A stretch of 64,000 bases of DNA from Formosa sp. Hel1_31_208 (GTDB lineage Bacteria; Bacteroidota; Bacteroidia; Flavobacteriales; Flavobacteriaceae). Both the position numbers and the translations under genes were made by a program. The notes under the pieces were generated by a model that ran no database searches, was not told where the DNA came from, and saw nothing but the letters and a program-made list of their open reading frames with translations. The stretch is taken from assembly GCF_900104785.1 (NCBI RefSeq), contig NZ_LT629733.1, positions 590,501-654,500 of the forward strand. The letters are read 5' to 3'. Every line of letters starts with the position of its first letter. Position 1 is the stretch's first letter. Shown in pieces: positions 8,258 to 17,091 of the stretch.

Positions 8258-11200
8258 ATGGCGAATACATTTAATCAAATACAAGGTAAGTTAGAGCAAT
8301 TCATTAAACGATATTATACCAATGAATTACTCAAAGGTGTAATTTTGTTTTTTGCAATTGGCCTACTTTATCTCATTGCTACATTGCTGATTGAATATGT
8401 TTTTTGGTTAAACCCAACCGCTAGAACTATTTTATTTTGGGCTTTTGTAGCCGTTGAAACTGCATTATTCGTGAAGTTTATCGCATTTCCATTAGCAAAA
8501 CTTTTCAAATTGCAAAAAGGAATTGACTATGAAGAAGCGTCGAAAATTATAGGCAGTCATTTCCCAGAGGTCAACGATAAACTACTCAATGTTCTTCAAC
8601 TGAATCAAGACACACATCAATCAGAACTTTTAGAGGCTAGCATCGAACAGAAATCTGCAGAGTTAAGCCCAATTCCCTTTAAGCTGGCTGTTAATTTCAA
8701 GAAAAACATCAAATATTTAAAATATGCAGCCATTCCTATTATCATTTTGATGTTGTCATTTATAACAGGGAAGATCAATTGGTTTAGTGATAGTTATGAG
8801 CGTGTTGTGAATTATAATACAGCGTATGAACCACCAGCACCATTTGAGTTTTTTGTGGTGAACGATGAATTGAAAGCGATTGAAAACAAAGATTTTAGAA
8901 TAGTTGTAAATACCGCTGGCGAATTGGTTCCCGAAAACGCTCAGATTCATTTTAATAACCAATCTTTCTTTATGCAACAGCTAGTTCCTGGCCAATTTGA
9001 ATTTGTGTTTGCACAACCCAAAGAGGCTGTTTTGTTTAGTTTGTCGGCAAATGATGTGGTTTCAAAGGACTACACTTTAGAGATTATTAAGGTGCCAACA
9101 TTGGTGAATTTTGAAATGACTCTTGATTATCCGTCTTATACCAAGAAGCAAGATGAAGTGCTAAAGAGCACAGGAAGCGGTACCATTCCGGAGGGCACAA
9201 AGGTAACATGGAGCGTGAACACTAAATCTACAGACAAGGTAACGCTATATGCAAAAGACACCTTAGACTTTCAATCTAAGACCGAAGGGCAATTTGAAGT
9301 TTCTAAACGCATTTTTAATAATACCGATTATAGCATAAGCACAAGCAACGCACAATTAAAAGATTATGAGAATTTAGCCTTTTCGATAAATGTTATCAAG
9401 GACAGTTATCCTGAAATGAATGTAAAAATGGAAATGGATTCTTTAGATAATCAATCCCTTTATTTTTATGGACAAGTAAGCGATGACTATGGCTTGAGTA
9501 AGTTACAAATGGTATATTACCCAAGTAATGAACCAAAACAAAAATCTTATGAGATCATGACGGTCTCGAAATCAAATTTTGATGAATTTGTTAATGCTTT
9601 TCCAAATCAATTGAATTTAAAAGAAGGTATTAATTATGAACTTTATTTTCAGGTGTTTGATAATGATGTCTTACATAGTTATAAAAGTGTAAAGAGTGCG
9701 GTTTTCAGTTACAGGAAATTAACCGAAGATGAAGCCCAACAAAAGCAACTTGAAGAGCAAAATGAAACCATAAAGGATATTAGCAAAACCTTTGATAAAC
9801 TTAAAGAGCAGGATAAAGAACTCAAGGAATTATCTAAAACCCAAAAAGAAAAAAAGGAACTTAATTTTAATGATAAAAAGAAATTTGAAAATTTTTTAAA
9901 GCGTCAAAAAGAGCAGGAGCAGCTCATGAAAAACTTTAATAAAAAGCTAAAGGAAAATATTGAAGAATTTCAGAATGAAGATAAGGAGAAAGATCAATTC
10001 AAAGAGGATCTTCAAAAACGCCTAGAAGAGAATGAAGAACAACTCAAAAAGGATGAAAAACTTTTGGAGGAGTTAGAGAAAATGAAAGATAAAATCAACA
10101 AAGAAGAATTTACTCAAAAATTAGAAGAGTTAGCAAAACAAAACAAGAATAAAGAGAAAAGTTTACAACAACTATTGGAGCTAACAAAACGCTTTTATGT
10201 CGCTAAGAAAATAGAGAAATTAATGAAGGAATTAGACCAGTTGGCTGATGAACAAGAAAAGCTGTCTGAAGAGTCTAAAGAGAACAATTCAAAGGAAGCC
10301 CAAGAAGCACTCAATAAAAAATTTGAGGAATTCCAAAAACAAATGGAGGATCTTGAAAAAGAAAATAAATCATTGAAAAAACCAATGGAGTTACCTCAGG
10401 ATAAACCAACTGAAGCGTCTATAAAAGAGGACCAAAAAGAAGCGACTGAGGCATTAGAAGAGCAAGAAAAACAGGATCAAAAGGAAGGTCAAGAGCCCGG
10501 TAATGAAGAGGAAAAGGAAGAGCCTCAGGACGCACAAACAGCCCCAAGCCCACAATCTGGTCAGCAAAAAGCACAGAAAAAACAGAAACAAGCGGCCAAA
10601 AAGATGAAAGAGATGAGTCAGCAAATGGCACAATCTATGTCAATGGGCGGAGGAGAACAGATGCAAGAAGATATTGATGTATTGCGCCAGATATTAGACA
10701 ATCTAGTCTTATTTTCTTTTGATCAAGAGAATTTGATGAAGCAATTTAAAAGCATAGAAATAAATCACAATGAATACGGAAAGTTCTTGCGTAAACAGAG
10801 TAATTTGCGAGAACACTTTGAGCATATTGATGACAGTTTATTTGCTTTATCATTGAGGCAACCGGCGCTTTCAGAGCGTGTAAATTCACAGATTATAGAA
10901 GTGTTTTTTAATATGGACAAAGCACTAGGGCAATTATCGGAGAATCAAATATATCAGGGCGCAGCATCTCAACAATATACGATAACCTCCACAAACGAAC
11001 TAGCGAGTTTTTTAAGTGATGTCTTAGACAATATGAACATGCAAATGAACCCATCTATGGGTCAAGGACAAGGTCAAGGTGAGCAGTTACCAGATATCAT
11101 TATGAGTCAGGAAGAGCTCAATAAGAAAATGGAGGAGGGTATGAAAAAAGGTGAAAAAGGAAAGAAACCTAAAGATGGTGAGAATGGTGAATCTGGAGAA

Positions 11201-11746
11201 GGTCAAAAGCAACAGGATGGAGAGAATGGTGAACCAAAAGACGGAAAAGACGGTAAGGAAGGAAGGAGTGGTAAAGAGGGAAATAAAAAAGGCAACCTAG
11301 AAGGCGAGGGAGAAGGAGAAGGAAATAATGAAGAAATAAATGGAGAGCTTTATGAGATATACCAACGTCAGCAACAGTTAAGACAAGCTTTAGAAAACAG
11401 ATTAGGAAAAGAAGGAAAGAAAGGTCTTGGTGGAGAACTATTGAGAAAAATGGAAGAGATAGAATTGGATTTGATTAATAAAGGTTTTACAAATCAAACC
11501 CTTCAAAAAATGATGGAATTGCAACATCAGTTATTGAAGTTAGAGAATGCCACATTCATGCAAGGTCAGGATAATAAAAGACAATCAGAAACCAATAATA
11601 AATCATACGAAAATACCTTACCAAATCAAATTCCTAAGGCGAAAGAATATTTCAATACTACGGAAATTTTAAATCGTCAAGCATTACCTTTGCAGCAGAT
11701 ATATAAAAAGAAAGTACAGGAGTATTTTAAAAAAGGCAATGATTAG
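8258..11746 (+). CDS. DUF4175-family large coiled-coil membrane protein
   Basis: A 1162-residue protein matching the Bacteroidota DUF4175 family. Two transmembrane helices lie near residues 27-45 and 57-75, and a third hydrophobic segment near 155-170 (IIILMLSFI) precedes an extracytoplasmic beta-rich region to about residue 490. Then comes a very long lysine/glutamate/glutamine coiled coil (about 490-800). The C-terminal part has low-complexity tracts rich in Gly, Glu, Gln and Lys (about 935-1030). The function is unknown; the architecture suggests a surface- or envelope-spanning scaffold. It overlaps ybeY by eight bases, so the two are almost certainly co-translated. Confidence 0.85.
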   Translation: MANTFNQIQGKLEQFIKRYYTNELLKGVILFFAIGLLYLIATLLIEYVFWLNPTARTILFWAFVAVETALFVKFIAFPLAKLFKLQKGIDYEEASKIIGSHFPEVNDKLLNVLQLNQDTHQSELLEASIEQKSAELSPIPFKLAVNFKKNIKYLKYAAIPIIILMLSFITGKINWFSDSYERVVNYNTAYEPPAPFEFFVVNDELKAIENKDFRIVVNTAGELVPENAQIHFNNQSFFMQQLVPGQFEFVFAQPKEAVLFSLSANDVVSKDYTLEIIKVPTLVNFEMTLDYPSYTKKQDEVLKSTGSGTIPEGTKVTWSVNTKSTDKVTLYAKDTLDFQSKTEGQFEVSKRIFNNTDYSISTSNAQLKDYENLAFSINVIKDSYPEMNVKMEMDSLDNQSLYFYGQVSDDYGLSKLQMVYYPSNEPKQKSYEIMTVSKSNFDEFVNAFPNQLNLKEGINYELYFQVFDNDVLHSYKSVKSAVFSYRKLTEDEAQQKQLEEQNETIKDISKTFDKLKEQDKELKELSKTQKEKKELNFNDKKKFENFLKRQKEQEQLMKNFNKKLKENIEEFQNEDKEKDQFKEDLQKRLEENEEQLKKDEKLLEELEKMKDKINKEEFTQKLEELAKQNKNKEKSLQQLLELTKRFYVAKKIEKLMKELDQLADEQEKLSEESKENNSKEAQEALNKKFEEFQKQMEDLEKENKSLKKPMELPQDKPTEASIKEDQKEATEALEEQEKQDQKEGQEPGNEEEKEEPQDAQTAPSPQSGQQKAQKKQKQAAKKMKEMSQQMAQSMSMGGGEQMQEDIDVLRQILDNLVLFSFDQENLMKQFKSIEINHNEYGKFLRKQSNLREHFEHIDDSLFALSLRQPALSERVNSQIIEVFFNMDKALGQLSENQIYQGAASQQYTITSTNELASFLSDVLDNMNMQMNPSMGQGQGQGEQLPDIIMSQEELNKKMEEGMKKGEKGKKPKDGENGESGEGQKQQDGENGEPKDGKDGKEGRSGKEGNKKGNLEGEGEGEGNNEEINGELYEIYQRQQQLRQALENRLGKEGKKGLGGELLRKMEEIELDLINKGFTNQTLQKMMELQHQLLKLENATFMQGQDNKRQSETNNKSYENTLPNQIPKAKEYFNTTEILNRQALPLQQIYKKKVQEYFKKGND

Positions 11747-12146
11747 TTTTAATTACGAAGGAGATTTTAAATTAGAAAATGAGCAAGCCGTTTCACAATG
11801 GGTTTCTGCGACAATTTTAAATGAAGGCTACAACGAAGGTGAAATCAATTATATATTTTGTGATGATGATTATTTACATAAGATAAATGTAAAATATTTA
11901 GATCATGACACCTTAACTGACATCATTAGTTTCGATTATAGTGTCGGAAAAGAGCTACACGGGGATATTTATATTTCGACAGAACGTGTTACAGAAAACG
12001 CTAAGGATTTTAGAGTAGAATTTTCAGAAGAATTGCATCGGGTGATCATACATGGCATACTGCATTATTGTGGTTATAAAGATAAAACAGACCAAGAGTC
12101 TAAGGAAATGAGATCTTTGGAAAATCACTACCTGACGAAGCGCTAA
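11739..12146 (+). CDS. ybeY: Endoribonuclease YbeY (rRNA maturation factor)
   Basis: A 135-residue metalloprotein acting in 16S rRNA 3'-end maturation and ribosome quality control. The family core is clear: NVKYLDHDTLTDIISFDY, GDIYIS, then the zinc site HGILHYCGYKDK. In the canonical motif (HGxLHxxGYDH) a third histidine completes the site; here that position reads KDK. The two remaining histidines are intact. This appears to be a Bacteroidota-type variation rather than damage. It starts inside the end of the DUF4175 gene and is followed by the mnmG promoter. Confidence 0.93.
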   Translation: MISFNYEGDFKLENEQAVSQWVSATILNEGYNEGEINYIFCDDDYLHKINVKYLDHDTLTDIISFDYSVGKELHGDIYISTERVTENAKDFRVEFSEELHRVIIHGILHYCGYKDKTDQESKEMRSLENHYLTKR

Positions 12147-12167
12147 GTTTATATCTAGAATTCGCCG

Positions 12168-12175
12168 TATATTTG
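12168..12175 (+). promoter_or_regulatory. Promoter -7 element for mnmG (TATATTTG)
   Basis: Exact TAnnTTTG match 53 bases before the mnmG ATG. It places the parS site at 12201 within the 5' leader. Confidence 0.7.
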
Positions 12176-12200
12176 CAAACTGAAAATTTGAAGTCACTTA

Positions 12201-12216
12201 TGTTCCACGTGGAACA
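12201..12216. other. parS centromere site (ParB binding), perfect palindrome
   Basis: TGTTCCACGTGGAACA is a perfect 16-bp inverted repeat matching the broadly conserved bacterial parS consensus (TGTTNCACGTGNAACA). Such sites load ParB and usually cluster around the replication origin. This copy lies between the mnmG promoter and start codon. A second copy follows mnmG. Confidence 0.9.
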
Positions 12217-12228
12217 ATACAAGAAATT

Positions 12229-14100
12229 ATGTTCAACGAAGTTTATGATGTTATAGTGGTAGGAGCTGGCCATGCTGGTAGTGAGGCTGCTGCCGCTGCT
12301 GCCAATATTGGTAGTAAGACGCTATTGATTACAATGAATTTGCAAAATATTGCACAGATGTCATGTAATCCAGCAATGGGTGGAATTGCGAAAGGACAAA
12401 TTGTTCGTGAGATTGATGCACTTGGTGGTTATAGTGGTATAGTAAGCGATACCTCAGCCATTCAATTTAAAATGTTGAACAAATCAAAAGGTCCTGCAAT
12501 GTGGAGTCCTCGAGTACAGAGTGACCGTATGCGATTTGCAGAAGATTGGAGATTATTATTAGAACAGACCAAGAATTTAGATTTTTATCAGGAAATGGTA
12601 TCTAGTTTATTGGTAGAAAACCACAAAGTAGTAGGAGTTAAAACGTCTCTAGGTTTAGAGATAAAAGCTAAAACGGTGGTATTGACAAATGGGACGTTTT
12701 TAAATGGATTAATACATATAGGTGATAAAAATTTCGGAGGAGGTAGAGCAGGTGAAAGAGCAGCAACGGGAATTACAGAGCAACTTATAGACTTAGGTTT
12801 TGATTCCGGGAGAATGAAAACAGGAACGCCACCCAGAGTAGATGGTCGTTCTTTAGATTATTCAAAAATGATAGAACAACCTGGTGACGAACAGCCTGAA
12901 AAATTCTCTTATTTAGAACACATAAAGCCACTGACTGAACAACGGTCTTGTCATATGACCTATACGAGCCCGGAAGTTCATGATTTATTGCGTGAAGGCT
13001 TTGATCGATCGCCAATGTTCAACGGCAGAATTCAAAGTACTGGACCAAGATATTGTCCATCAATAGAAGATAAGATTAATCGTTTTTCAGATAAAGATAG
13101 GCACCAACTGTTTGTAGAACCAGAAGGATGGAACACCGTTGAAGTTTATGTTAACGGATTTTCGACATCGTTACCAGAAGACGTGCAATTCAATGCCTTA
13201 AAATCGGTAGCAGGATTTGAAAAGGTAAAATTCTTCAGACCTGGTTATGCTATAGAATATGACTATTTTCCACCTACACAATTAAAGCACACGCTCGAGA
13301 CGAAATTAGTAGATGGTTTGTTTTTTGCAGGACAAATAAACGGGACAACAGGTTATGAGGAAGCAGCATCTCAAGGTTTAATGGCAGGTATTAATGCCGC
13401 ATTAAAGGTGCAAGAAAAAGATAAATTTATACTAAAGCGGAATGAAGCTTATATTGGAGTTTTAGTAGATGACCTCATTACAAAGGGCACTGAAGAGCCA
13501 TATAGAATGTTTACATCACGTGCTGAATATAGAACCTTATTACGTCAAGATAATGCTGATTTTAGATTAACTCCCAAAGGATATGATCTAGGTTTGGCGA
13601 GTGAACAGCGCTTAAGGCGGATGGAAGAAAAGCAAAAACTATCGGATAATTTTGTAAAGTTCTTTAAACAAACAAGTGTAAAACCAGAGCAGGCAAACCC
13701 AGTACTGGTTGAAAAAAACTCATCACCAGTAAAACAATCTGATAAAATGTTTAAGTTGTTTTCAAGACCAAATATCACAACTGAGGATATGCGTCAATTT
13801 GAAGAAGTTGAGACTTACATACAAGAACACAATTTGGATCGAGAAGTTATAGAGCAAACCGAAATACAAGTAAAGTATGCCGGGTATATTGAAAAGGAAA
13901 AGAACAACGCAGATAAACTGAATAGATTGGAAGATGTAAAGATTCCTTCTAATTTTGATTATACGAAATTGAAGTCAATGAGTACAGAAGCTATTCAAAA
14001 ATTGACAAAAATTCAGCCAGTAACAATTTCTCAAGCGTCTAGAATTTCAGGTGTATCTCCTGCAGATGTTTCGGTGTTATTGGTGTACTTAGGGAGATAG
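12229..14100 (+). CDS. mnmG: tRNA uridine-5-carboxymethylaminomethyl modification enzyme MnmG
   Basis: FAD-dependent partner of MnmE that installs the cmnm5 group on wobble uridine 34 of several tRNAs; formerly GidA. At 623 residues it is of normal length. The N-terminal dinucleotide-binding motif is VVGAGHAGSEAA (about residues 11-22). Family signatures include CNPAMGGIAKGQIVREIDALGG, GTPPRVDGRSLDYSKM and FAGQINGTTGYEEAA, and the C-terminal helical domain is complete to GVSPADVSVLLVYLGR. It is flanked on both sides by parS sites. mnmG is often origin-proximal in bacteria, which fits the parS pair. Confidence 0.97.
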   Translation: MFNEVYDVIVVGAGHAGSEAAAAAANIGSKTLLITMNLQNIAQMSCNPAMGGIAKGQIVREIDALGGYSGIVSDTSAIQFKMLNKSKGPAMWSPRVQSDRMRFAEDWRLLLEQTKNLDFYQEMVSSLLVENHKVVGVKTSLGLEIKAKTVVLTNGTFLNGLIHIGDKNFGGGRAGERAATGITEQLIDLGFDSGRMKTGTPPRVDGRSLDYSKMIEQPGDEQPEKFSYLEHIKPLTEQRSCHMTYTSPEVHDLLREGFDRSPMFNGRIQSTGPRYCPSIEDKINRFSDKDRHQLFVEPEGWNTVEVYVNGFSTSLPEDVQFNALKSVAGFEKVKFFRPGYAIEYDYFPPTQLKHTLETKLVDGLFFAGQINGTTGYEEAASQGLMAGINAALKVQEKDKFILKRNEAYIGVLVDDLITKGTEEPYRMFTSRAEYRTLLRQDNADFRLTPKGYDLGLASEQRLRRMEEKQKLSDNFVKFFKQTSVKPEQANPVLVEKNSSPVKQSDKMFKLFSRPNITTEDMRQFEEVETYIQEHNLDREVIEQTEIQVKYAGYIEKEKNNADKLNRLEDVKIPSNFDYTKLKSMSTEAIQKLTKIQPVTISQASRISGVSPADVSVLLVYLGR

Positions 14101-14120
14101 ATACACAAATATTTGAATTA

Positions 14121-14136
14121 TGTTTCACGTGGAACA
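14121..14136. other. parS centromere site (ParB binding), near-perfect
   Basis: TGTTTCACGTGGAACA fully satisfies TGTTNCACGTGNAACA and departs from perfect symmetry at one position. It lies 21 bases after the mnmG stop and just upstream of the promoter for the methyltransferase gene, 1.9 kb from the first site. Confidence 0.88.
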
Positions 14137-14152
14137 TTTTAAGTAGGATAAA

Positions 14153-14160
14153 TACTTTTG
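14153..14160 (+). promoter_or_regulatory. Promoter -7 element for the methyltransferase gene (TACTTTTG)
   Basis: TACTTTTG matches TAnnTTTG. It ends only eight bases before the TTG start at 14169, so the transcript would be almost leaderless. The parS site sits at the -33 region. Confidence 0.5.
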
Positions 14161-14168
14161 TATACGTT

Positions 14169-15029
14169 TTGGAAGATAACTTAAAGAAAAAGACATATTT
14201 AGAACTGAAAGACCATTCGGTCTCTGGAGAAGATTTTACATTATTATATAATGAGGAATTGGATATGTTAGAGACTTTTCCGCAGCCATCCGAAACGTCT
14301 TTGCCTCGTTACTATAACAGCGAAGATTATATTTCTCATACCGACTCAAAACGAAATTGGTTTGAGAAGTTGTATCATTTTGTAAAATCCATTGCGTTAA
14401 AACGAAAGCTTAAGCTTATTAATTCATTTCAAGTGTCAGATAAAAAATTACTTGATGTCGGATGTGGGACGGGAGATTTTTTAAAAGTTGCCAAAGATTA
14501 TGGATGGAGTGTTTCAGGTATTGAACCGAATGACAGCGCCCGCATAATTGCAAATAGCAAAACAAATGAAGCTGTTTTTAATAGTGATCATTTACTACAA
14601 TTTAAACCCAATAGTTTTGATGTTATTACACTTTGGCATGTTCTAGAGCATTTGCCACAATTAGAAAATCATCTTTCAATATTTGAATCACTTTTAAAAT
14701 TAGATGGTCGACTCGTAATTGCGGTTCCTAATTTTAAAAGTCATGATGCAAAGTATTACAAAAATTTTTGGGCAGCTTACGATGTTCCTAGACATTTATG
14801 GCACTTTTCTAAAACGGCTATTTCGAAATTAGCACAACGACAAAATATGGTTCTCGTAAAAACCGTTCCAATGTCATTTGACGCGTATTATGTGTCTTTG
14901 CTTTCAGAAAAATATAAAAGCGGTTTGATGAATCCTATAAAAGCATTTTGGACTGGATGTCGCTCAAATATGAAAGCAAACCGATCTGGAGAGTTCTCTT
15001 CATTAATTTATGTCATCAAAAAGAGTTAA
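14169..15029 (+). CDS. Class I SAM-dependent methyltransferase
   Basis: A 286-residue UbiG/Methyltransf_11-12-like enzyme. The SAM-binding glycine-rich motif is KKLLDVGCGTGDFL (about residues 94-107), followed by the acidic motif in SGIEPND and the post-motif FDVITLWHVLEHLPQ. The conserved LPRYYNSEDYISH region near the N-terminus suggests the same subfamily as other flavobacterial methyltransferases next to mnmG. The substrate is unknown. The start is TTG at 14169; the first internal Met lies after conserved residues, so a non-ATG start is preferred. Confidence 0.85.
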   Translation: MEDNLKKKTYLELKDHSVSGEDFTLLYNEELDMLETFPQPSETSLPRYYNSEDYISHTDSKRNWFEKLYHFVKSIALKRKLKLINSFQVSDKKLLDVGCGTGDFLKVAKDYGWSVSGIEPNDSARIIANSKTNEAVFNSDHLLQFKPNSFDVITLWHVLEHLPQLENHLSIFESLLKLDGRLVIAVPNFKSHDAKYYKNFWAAYDVPRHLWHFSKTAISKLAQRQNMVLVKTVPMSFDAYYVSLLSEKYKSGLMNPIKAFWTGCRSNMKANRSGEFSSLIYVIKKS

Positions 15030-15213
15030 ATCGCATTTTAAGGCATTTTAAGCGCAGATTTAAAATCATACCACACCGAACGTTTCTGAATCAAATTCAG
15101 TTAAAGAAATTGAGTTTATGTGGGTCTTTTCGGATAGATTTAAGAAATGCATATTAATATTTCTATAAAAATTATTAATGGCTACCTATTGTATATAAAA
15201 TCATTCACTTTTA

Positions 15214-15221
15214 TACATTTG
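15214..15221 (+). promoter_or_regulatory. Promoter -7 element for the OmpH-like gene (TACATTTG)
   Basis: Exact TAnnTTTG match 23 bases before the ATG at 15245. A TTG at 15189-15191 (22 bases upstream) could be the -33 element. The rest of the 215-base gap before the gene shows no convincing feature. Confidence 0.7.
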
Positions 15222-15244
15222 CAAAAAATAAAGAACATATAAAA

Positions 15245-15766
15245 ATGAAAAAAGTAGTAATGGCATTTTTAGTAATGCTAATAATTGCATCTTGTCAGGA
15301 GCAGAAAAAAATAGCTTTCGTGAATAGAACAGAAGTAATCAATAAATATCAAGAGAAAATTGATATTGAAGATAAGTTTAAAGCACGTGAGGAGCGTTTC
15401 AATAAAAAATCCGATAGTATAGGAAAAGCCTTTCAACTAGAGTACCAACAATTTCAAGTTAGTGCAACGAAAATGTCTGCTCAAAAACAGCAGGAAGAAG
15501 GACAAGCATTTAACCAAAGAGGACAAATATTACAACAGCAGCTACAATTTGAACAACAACAATTGCAACAGGCGTATACTATTGAAATGGATTCTGTTAT
15601 TATGCACATGAAACATTTTGTAGAAGATTATGGAAAGAAAAATGGCTATGATTATATTTTTGGCACTAGCGAAGCGACTAATAATGTAATGTACGGTGGG
15701 GAGGCAAATGATATTTCAAATGATATTTTACAAGGCTTGAATGAAGCCTACAAATCGAAAGAGTAG
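15245..15766 (+). CDS. OmpH/Skp-family periplasmic chaperone-like lipoprotein
   Basis: A 173-residue exported protein. Residues 1-17 form a lipoprotein signal with lipobox IASC (Cys17), unlike classical Skp, which is soluble. The mature part starts KKIAFVNRTEVINKYQ, the typical OmpH first strand, and is followed by a long Gln/Lys-rich coiled coil (about residues 35-125, the tentacle helices) and the closing FVEDYGKKNGYDYIFGTSE segment. Skp-like proteins hold unfolded outer-membrane proteins in the periplasm. The lipid anchor suggests a membrane-tethered variant. Confidence 0.87.
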   Translation: MKKVVMAFLVMLIIASCQEQKKIAFVNRTEVINKYQEKIDIEDKFKAREERFNKKSDSIGKAFQLEYQQFQVSATKMSAQKQQEEGQAFNQRGQILQQQLQFEQQQLQQAYTIEMDSVIMHMKHFVEDYGKKNGYDYIFGTSEATNNVMYGGEANDISNDILQGLNEAYKSKE

Positions 15767-15794
15767 TAATTAGATCTACGAGATTTATAAATTA

Positions 15795-15825
15795 AAAACC
15801 GATTGTTTATCAATCGGTTTTTTTG
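15795..15825. terminator. Bidirectional intrinsic terminator (OmpH-like gene / holB)
   Basis: The 11-bp stem AAAACCGATTG / CAATCGGTTTT with loop TTTAT has T-runs on both strands. It overlaps the last codons of holB on the minus strand. Confidence 0.85.
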
Positions 15826-16961
15826 TGCAATAACCTTGTAAGTTTTATTGATAAATCAGTAAGGATAATTTTTGAGTTCCCATTACGCTCTATATGATAT
15901 ATGGCATCTTGAAGCTCATTAGATATGTCTAAAATGTTATTCCCGTGAACAAATGGAGCAAATTTCTCCAATTTGAAGCCTGTTTTAGGTTCCATAAACA
16001 CCAATTCTTCGGCATTGTAATTCATTAATAAGGCTTGTCTGAAAAAATCCAGACAAAAGTTCAGGAATTGTTTCTGCGTTTCACGCCCCGTTTTAGCAAT
16101 GGTTTCACTCCACGAAATCAGATCATGAATAGCGCTTTTATTTCCTTTTGCCTTAAAAGCTGAGCGTATCCAAAAGACAAACCACTCCTCAAACTGAGTA
16201 TCTTCACTATCGCTATATACTAAATCACATGCTTTATTATAGTTACCATTAGCTTGATGTGCAATTTTTACAGCATCAGCAATAGGAATTTGATAATTTT
16301 TAATCAAAGCGTCTTTTATAGTTTCCTCGGCCAATGGAGGAAAATGGAGGATTTGGCATCGCGATTTAATGGTATTGATAATTTGTTCTTCATCTTCTGC
16401 AATTAAAATGAAGACAGTTTGATTAGGTGGTTCTTCAATAAGCTTTAAAAGCTTGTTGGCCGCTGAGGTATTCATTTTTTCAGCCATCCAAATCAGCATC
16501 ACTTTGTAGCCACCTTCATAAGATTTCAAAGATAAGGCCTTAACGATATCTTGAGCCTCATCAACACCAATTTGGCCTTGTTTGTTATCGATACCTAAAA
16601 TGCGGTACCAGTCAAATAAGTTTCCATAGGGCTGTTTTTCAATGAGTTGTCGCCACTCTTCCATAAAATGATTAGAGACTGGATGATTTTTAATCTTGTC
16701 ATTTGTAGCCACAGGGAATACAAAATGTAAATCGGGATGGGAGAGATTCTTGAATTTCAAATTACAGGCTTCATTGCCTTCAAGATTCTCTGCATTTTGG
16801 TTTTTACAAAGCAAATATTGGGCATAAGCAATAGCCATGGGTAGTGTTCCAGCACCTTCAGGGCCTACGAACAATTGTGCATGAGGAACACGTCCAAAAT
16901 CAGCACTTTTAGTAAGATGATTTTTAATGTGTTCTTGTCCTAATATTTCCGAGAATAGCAT
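15810..16961 (-). CDS. holB: DNA polymerase III subunit delta' (clamp loader)
   Basis: A 383-residue AAA+-fold protein of the clamp loader that opens the sliding clamp. It starts with the family pattern MLFSEILGQEHIKNHL and then a degenerate P-loop (GPEGAGTLPM, no lysine), as expected for delta', which does not hydrolyse ATP. The remaining signatures are the LLKLIEEPP motif and the SRC motif in NTIKSRCQIL. The cysteine-containing insert before LSHPDLHFVFP is in the zinc-module position but retains few cysteines. The start ATG lies only a few bases below a possible promoter element. Confidence 0.93.
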   Translation of the reverse strand: MLFSEILGQEHIKNHLTKSADFGRVPHAQLFVGPEGAGTLPMAIAYAQYLLCKNQNAENLEGNEACNLKFKNLSHPDLHFVFPVATNDKIKNHPVSNHFMEEWRQLIEKQPYGNLFDWYRILGIDNKQGQIGVDEAQDIVKALSLKSYEGGYKVMLIWMAEKMNTSAANKLLKLIEEPPNQTVFILIAEDEEQIINTIKSRCQILHFPPLAEETIKDALIKNYQIPIADAVKIAHQANGNYNKACDLVYSDSEDTQFEEWFVFWIRSAFKAKGNKSAIHDLISWSETIAKTGRETQKQFLNFCLDFFRQALLMNYNAEELVFMEPKTGFKLEKFAPFVHGNNILDISNELQDAIYHIERNGNSKIILTDLSIKLTRLLHKKTD

Positions 16962-16965
16962 GAAG

Positions 16966-16973
16966 CAAACCTA
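16966..16973 (-). promoter_or_regulatory. Possible -7 element for holB (TAGGTTTG)
   Basis: Minus-strand TAGGTTTG matches TAnnTTTG but ends four bases before the holB ATG, which would give a leaderless message. The match is weak evidence on its own. Confidence 0.35.
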
Positions 16974-17056
16974 CATATTTTTTTTAAAAGTTTATCTATA
17001 TATTCTATGCAATCGTTTTCGTAAAAAAACAACTTTTATCCATTAGTTTTATTGGT

Positions 17057-17064
17057 TACATTTG
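17057..17064 (+). promoter_or_regulatory. Promoter -7 element for pgk (TACATTTG)
   Basis: Exact TAnnTTTG match 27 bases before the pgk ATG. Confidence 0.7.
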
Positions 17065-17091
17065 TGATTCAATTTCCTAAACTATACAAAA

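Noticed and set aside
11080..11330. Purine-rich low-complexity DNA as a tandem repeat or phase-variation tract
   Set aside because: It encodes the Gly/Glu/Lys-rich tail of the DUF4175 protein, has no regular repeat unit, and the frame is intact.
14948..15157. A 69-codon open frame overlapping the end of the methyltransferase gene
   Set aside because: It has no recognisable family or signal, is out of frame with the methyltransferase gene, and ends before the promoter of the OmpH-like gene; it looks like chance.
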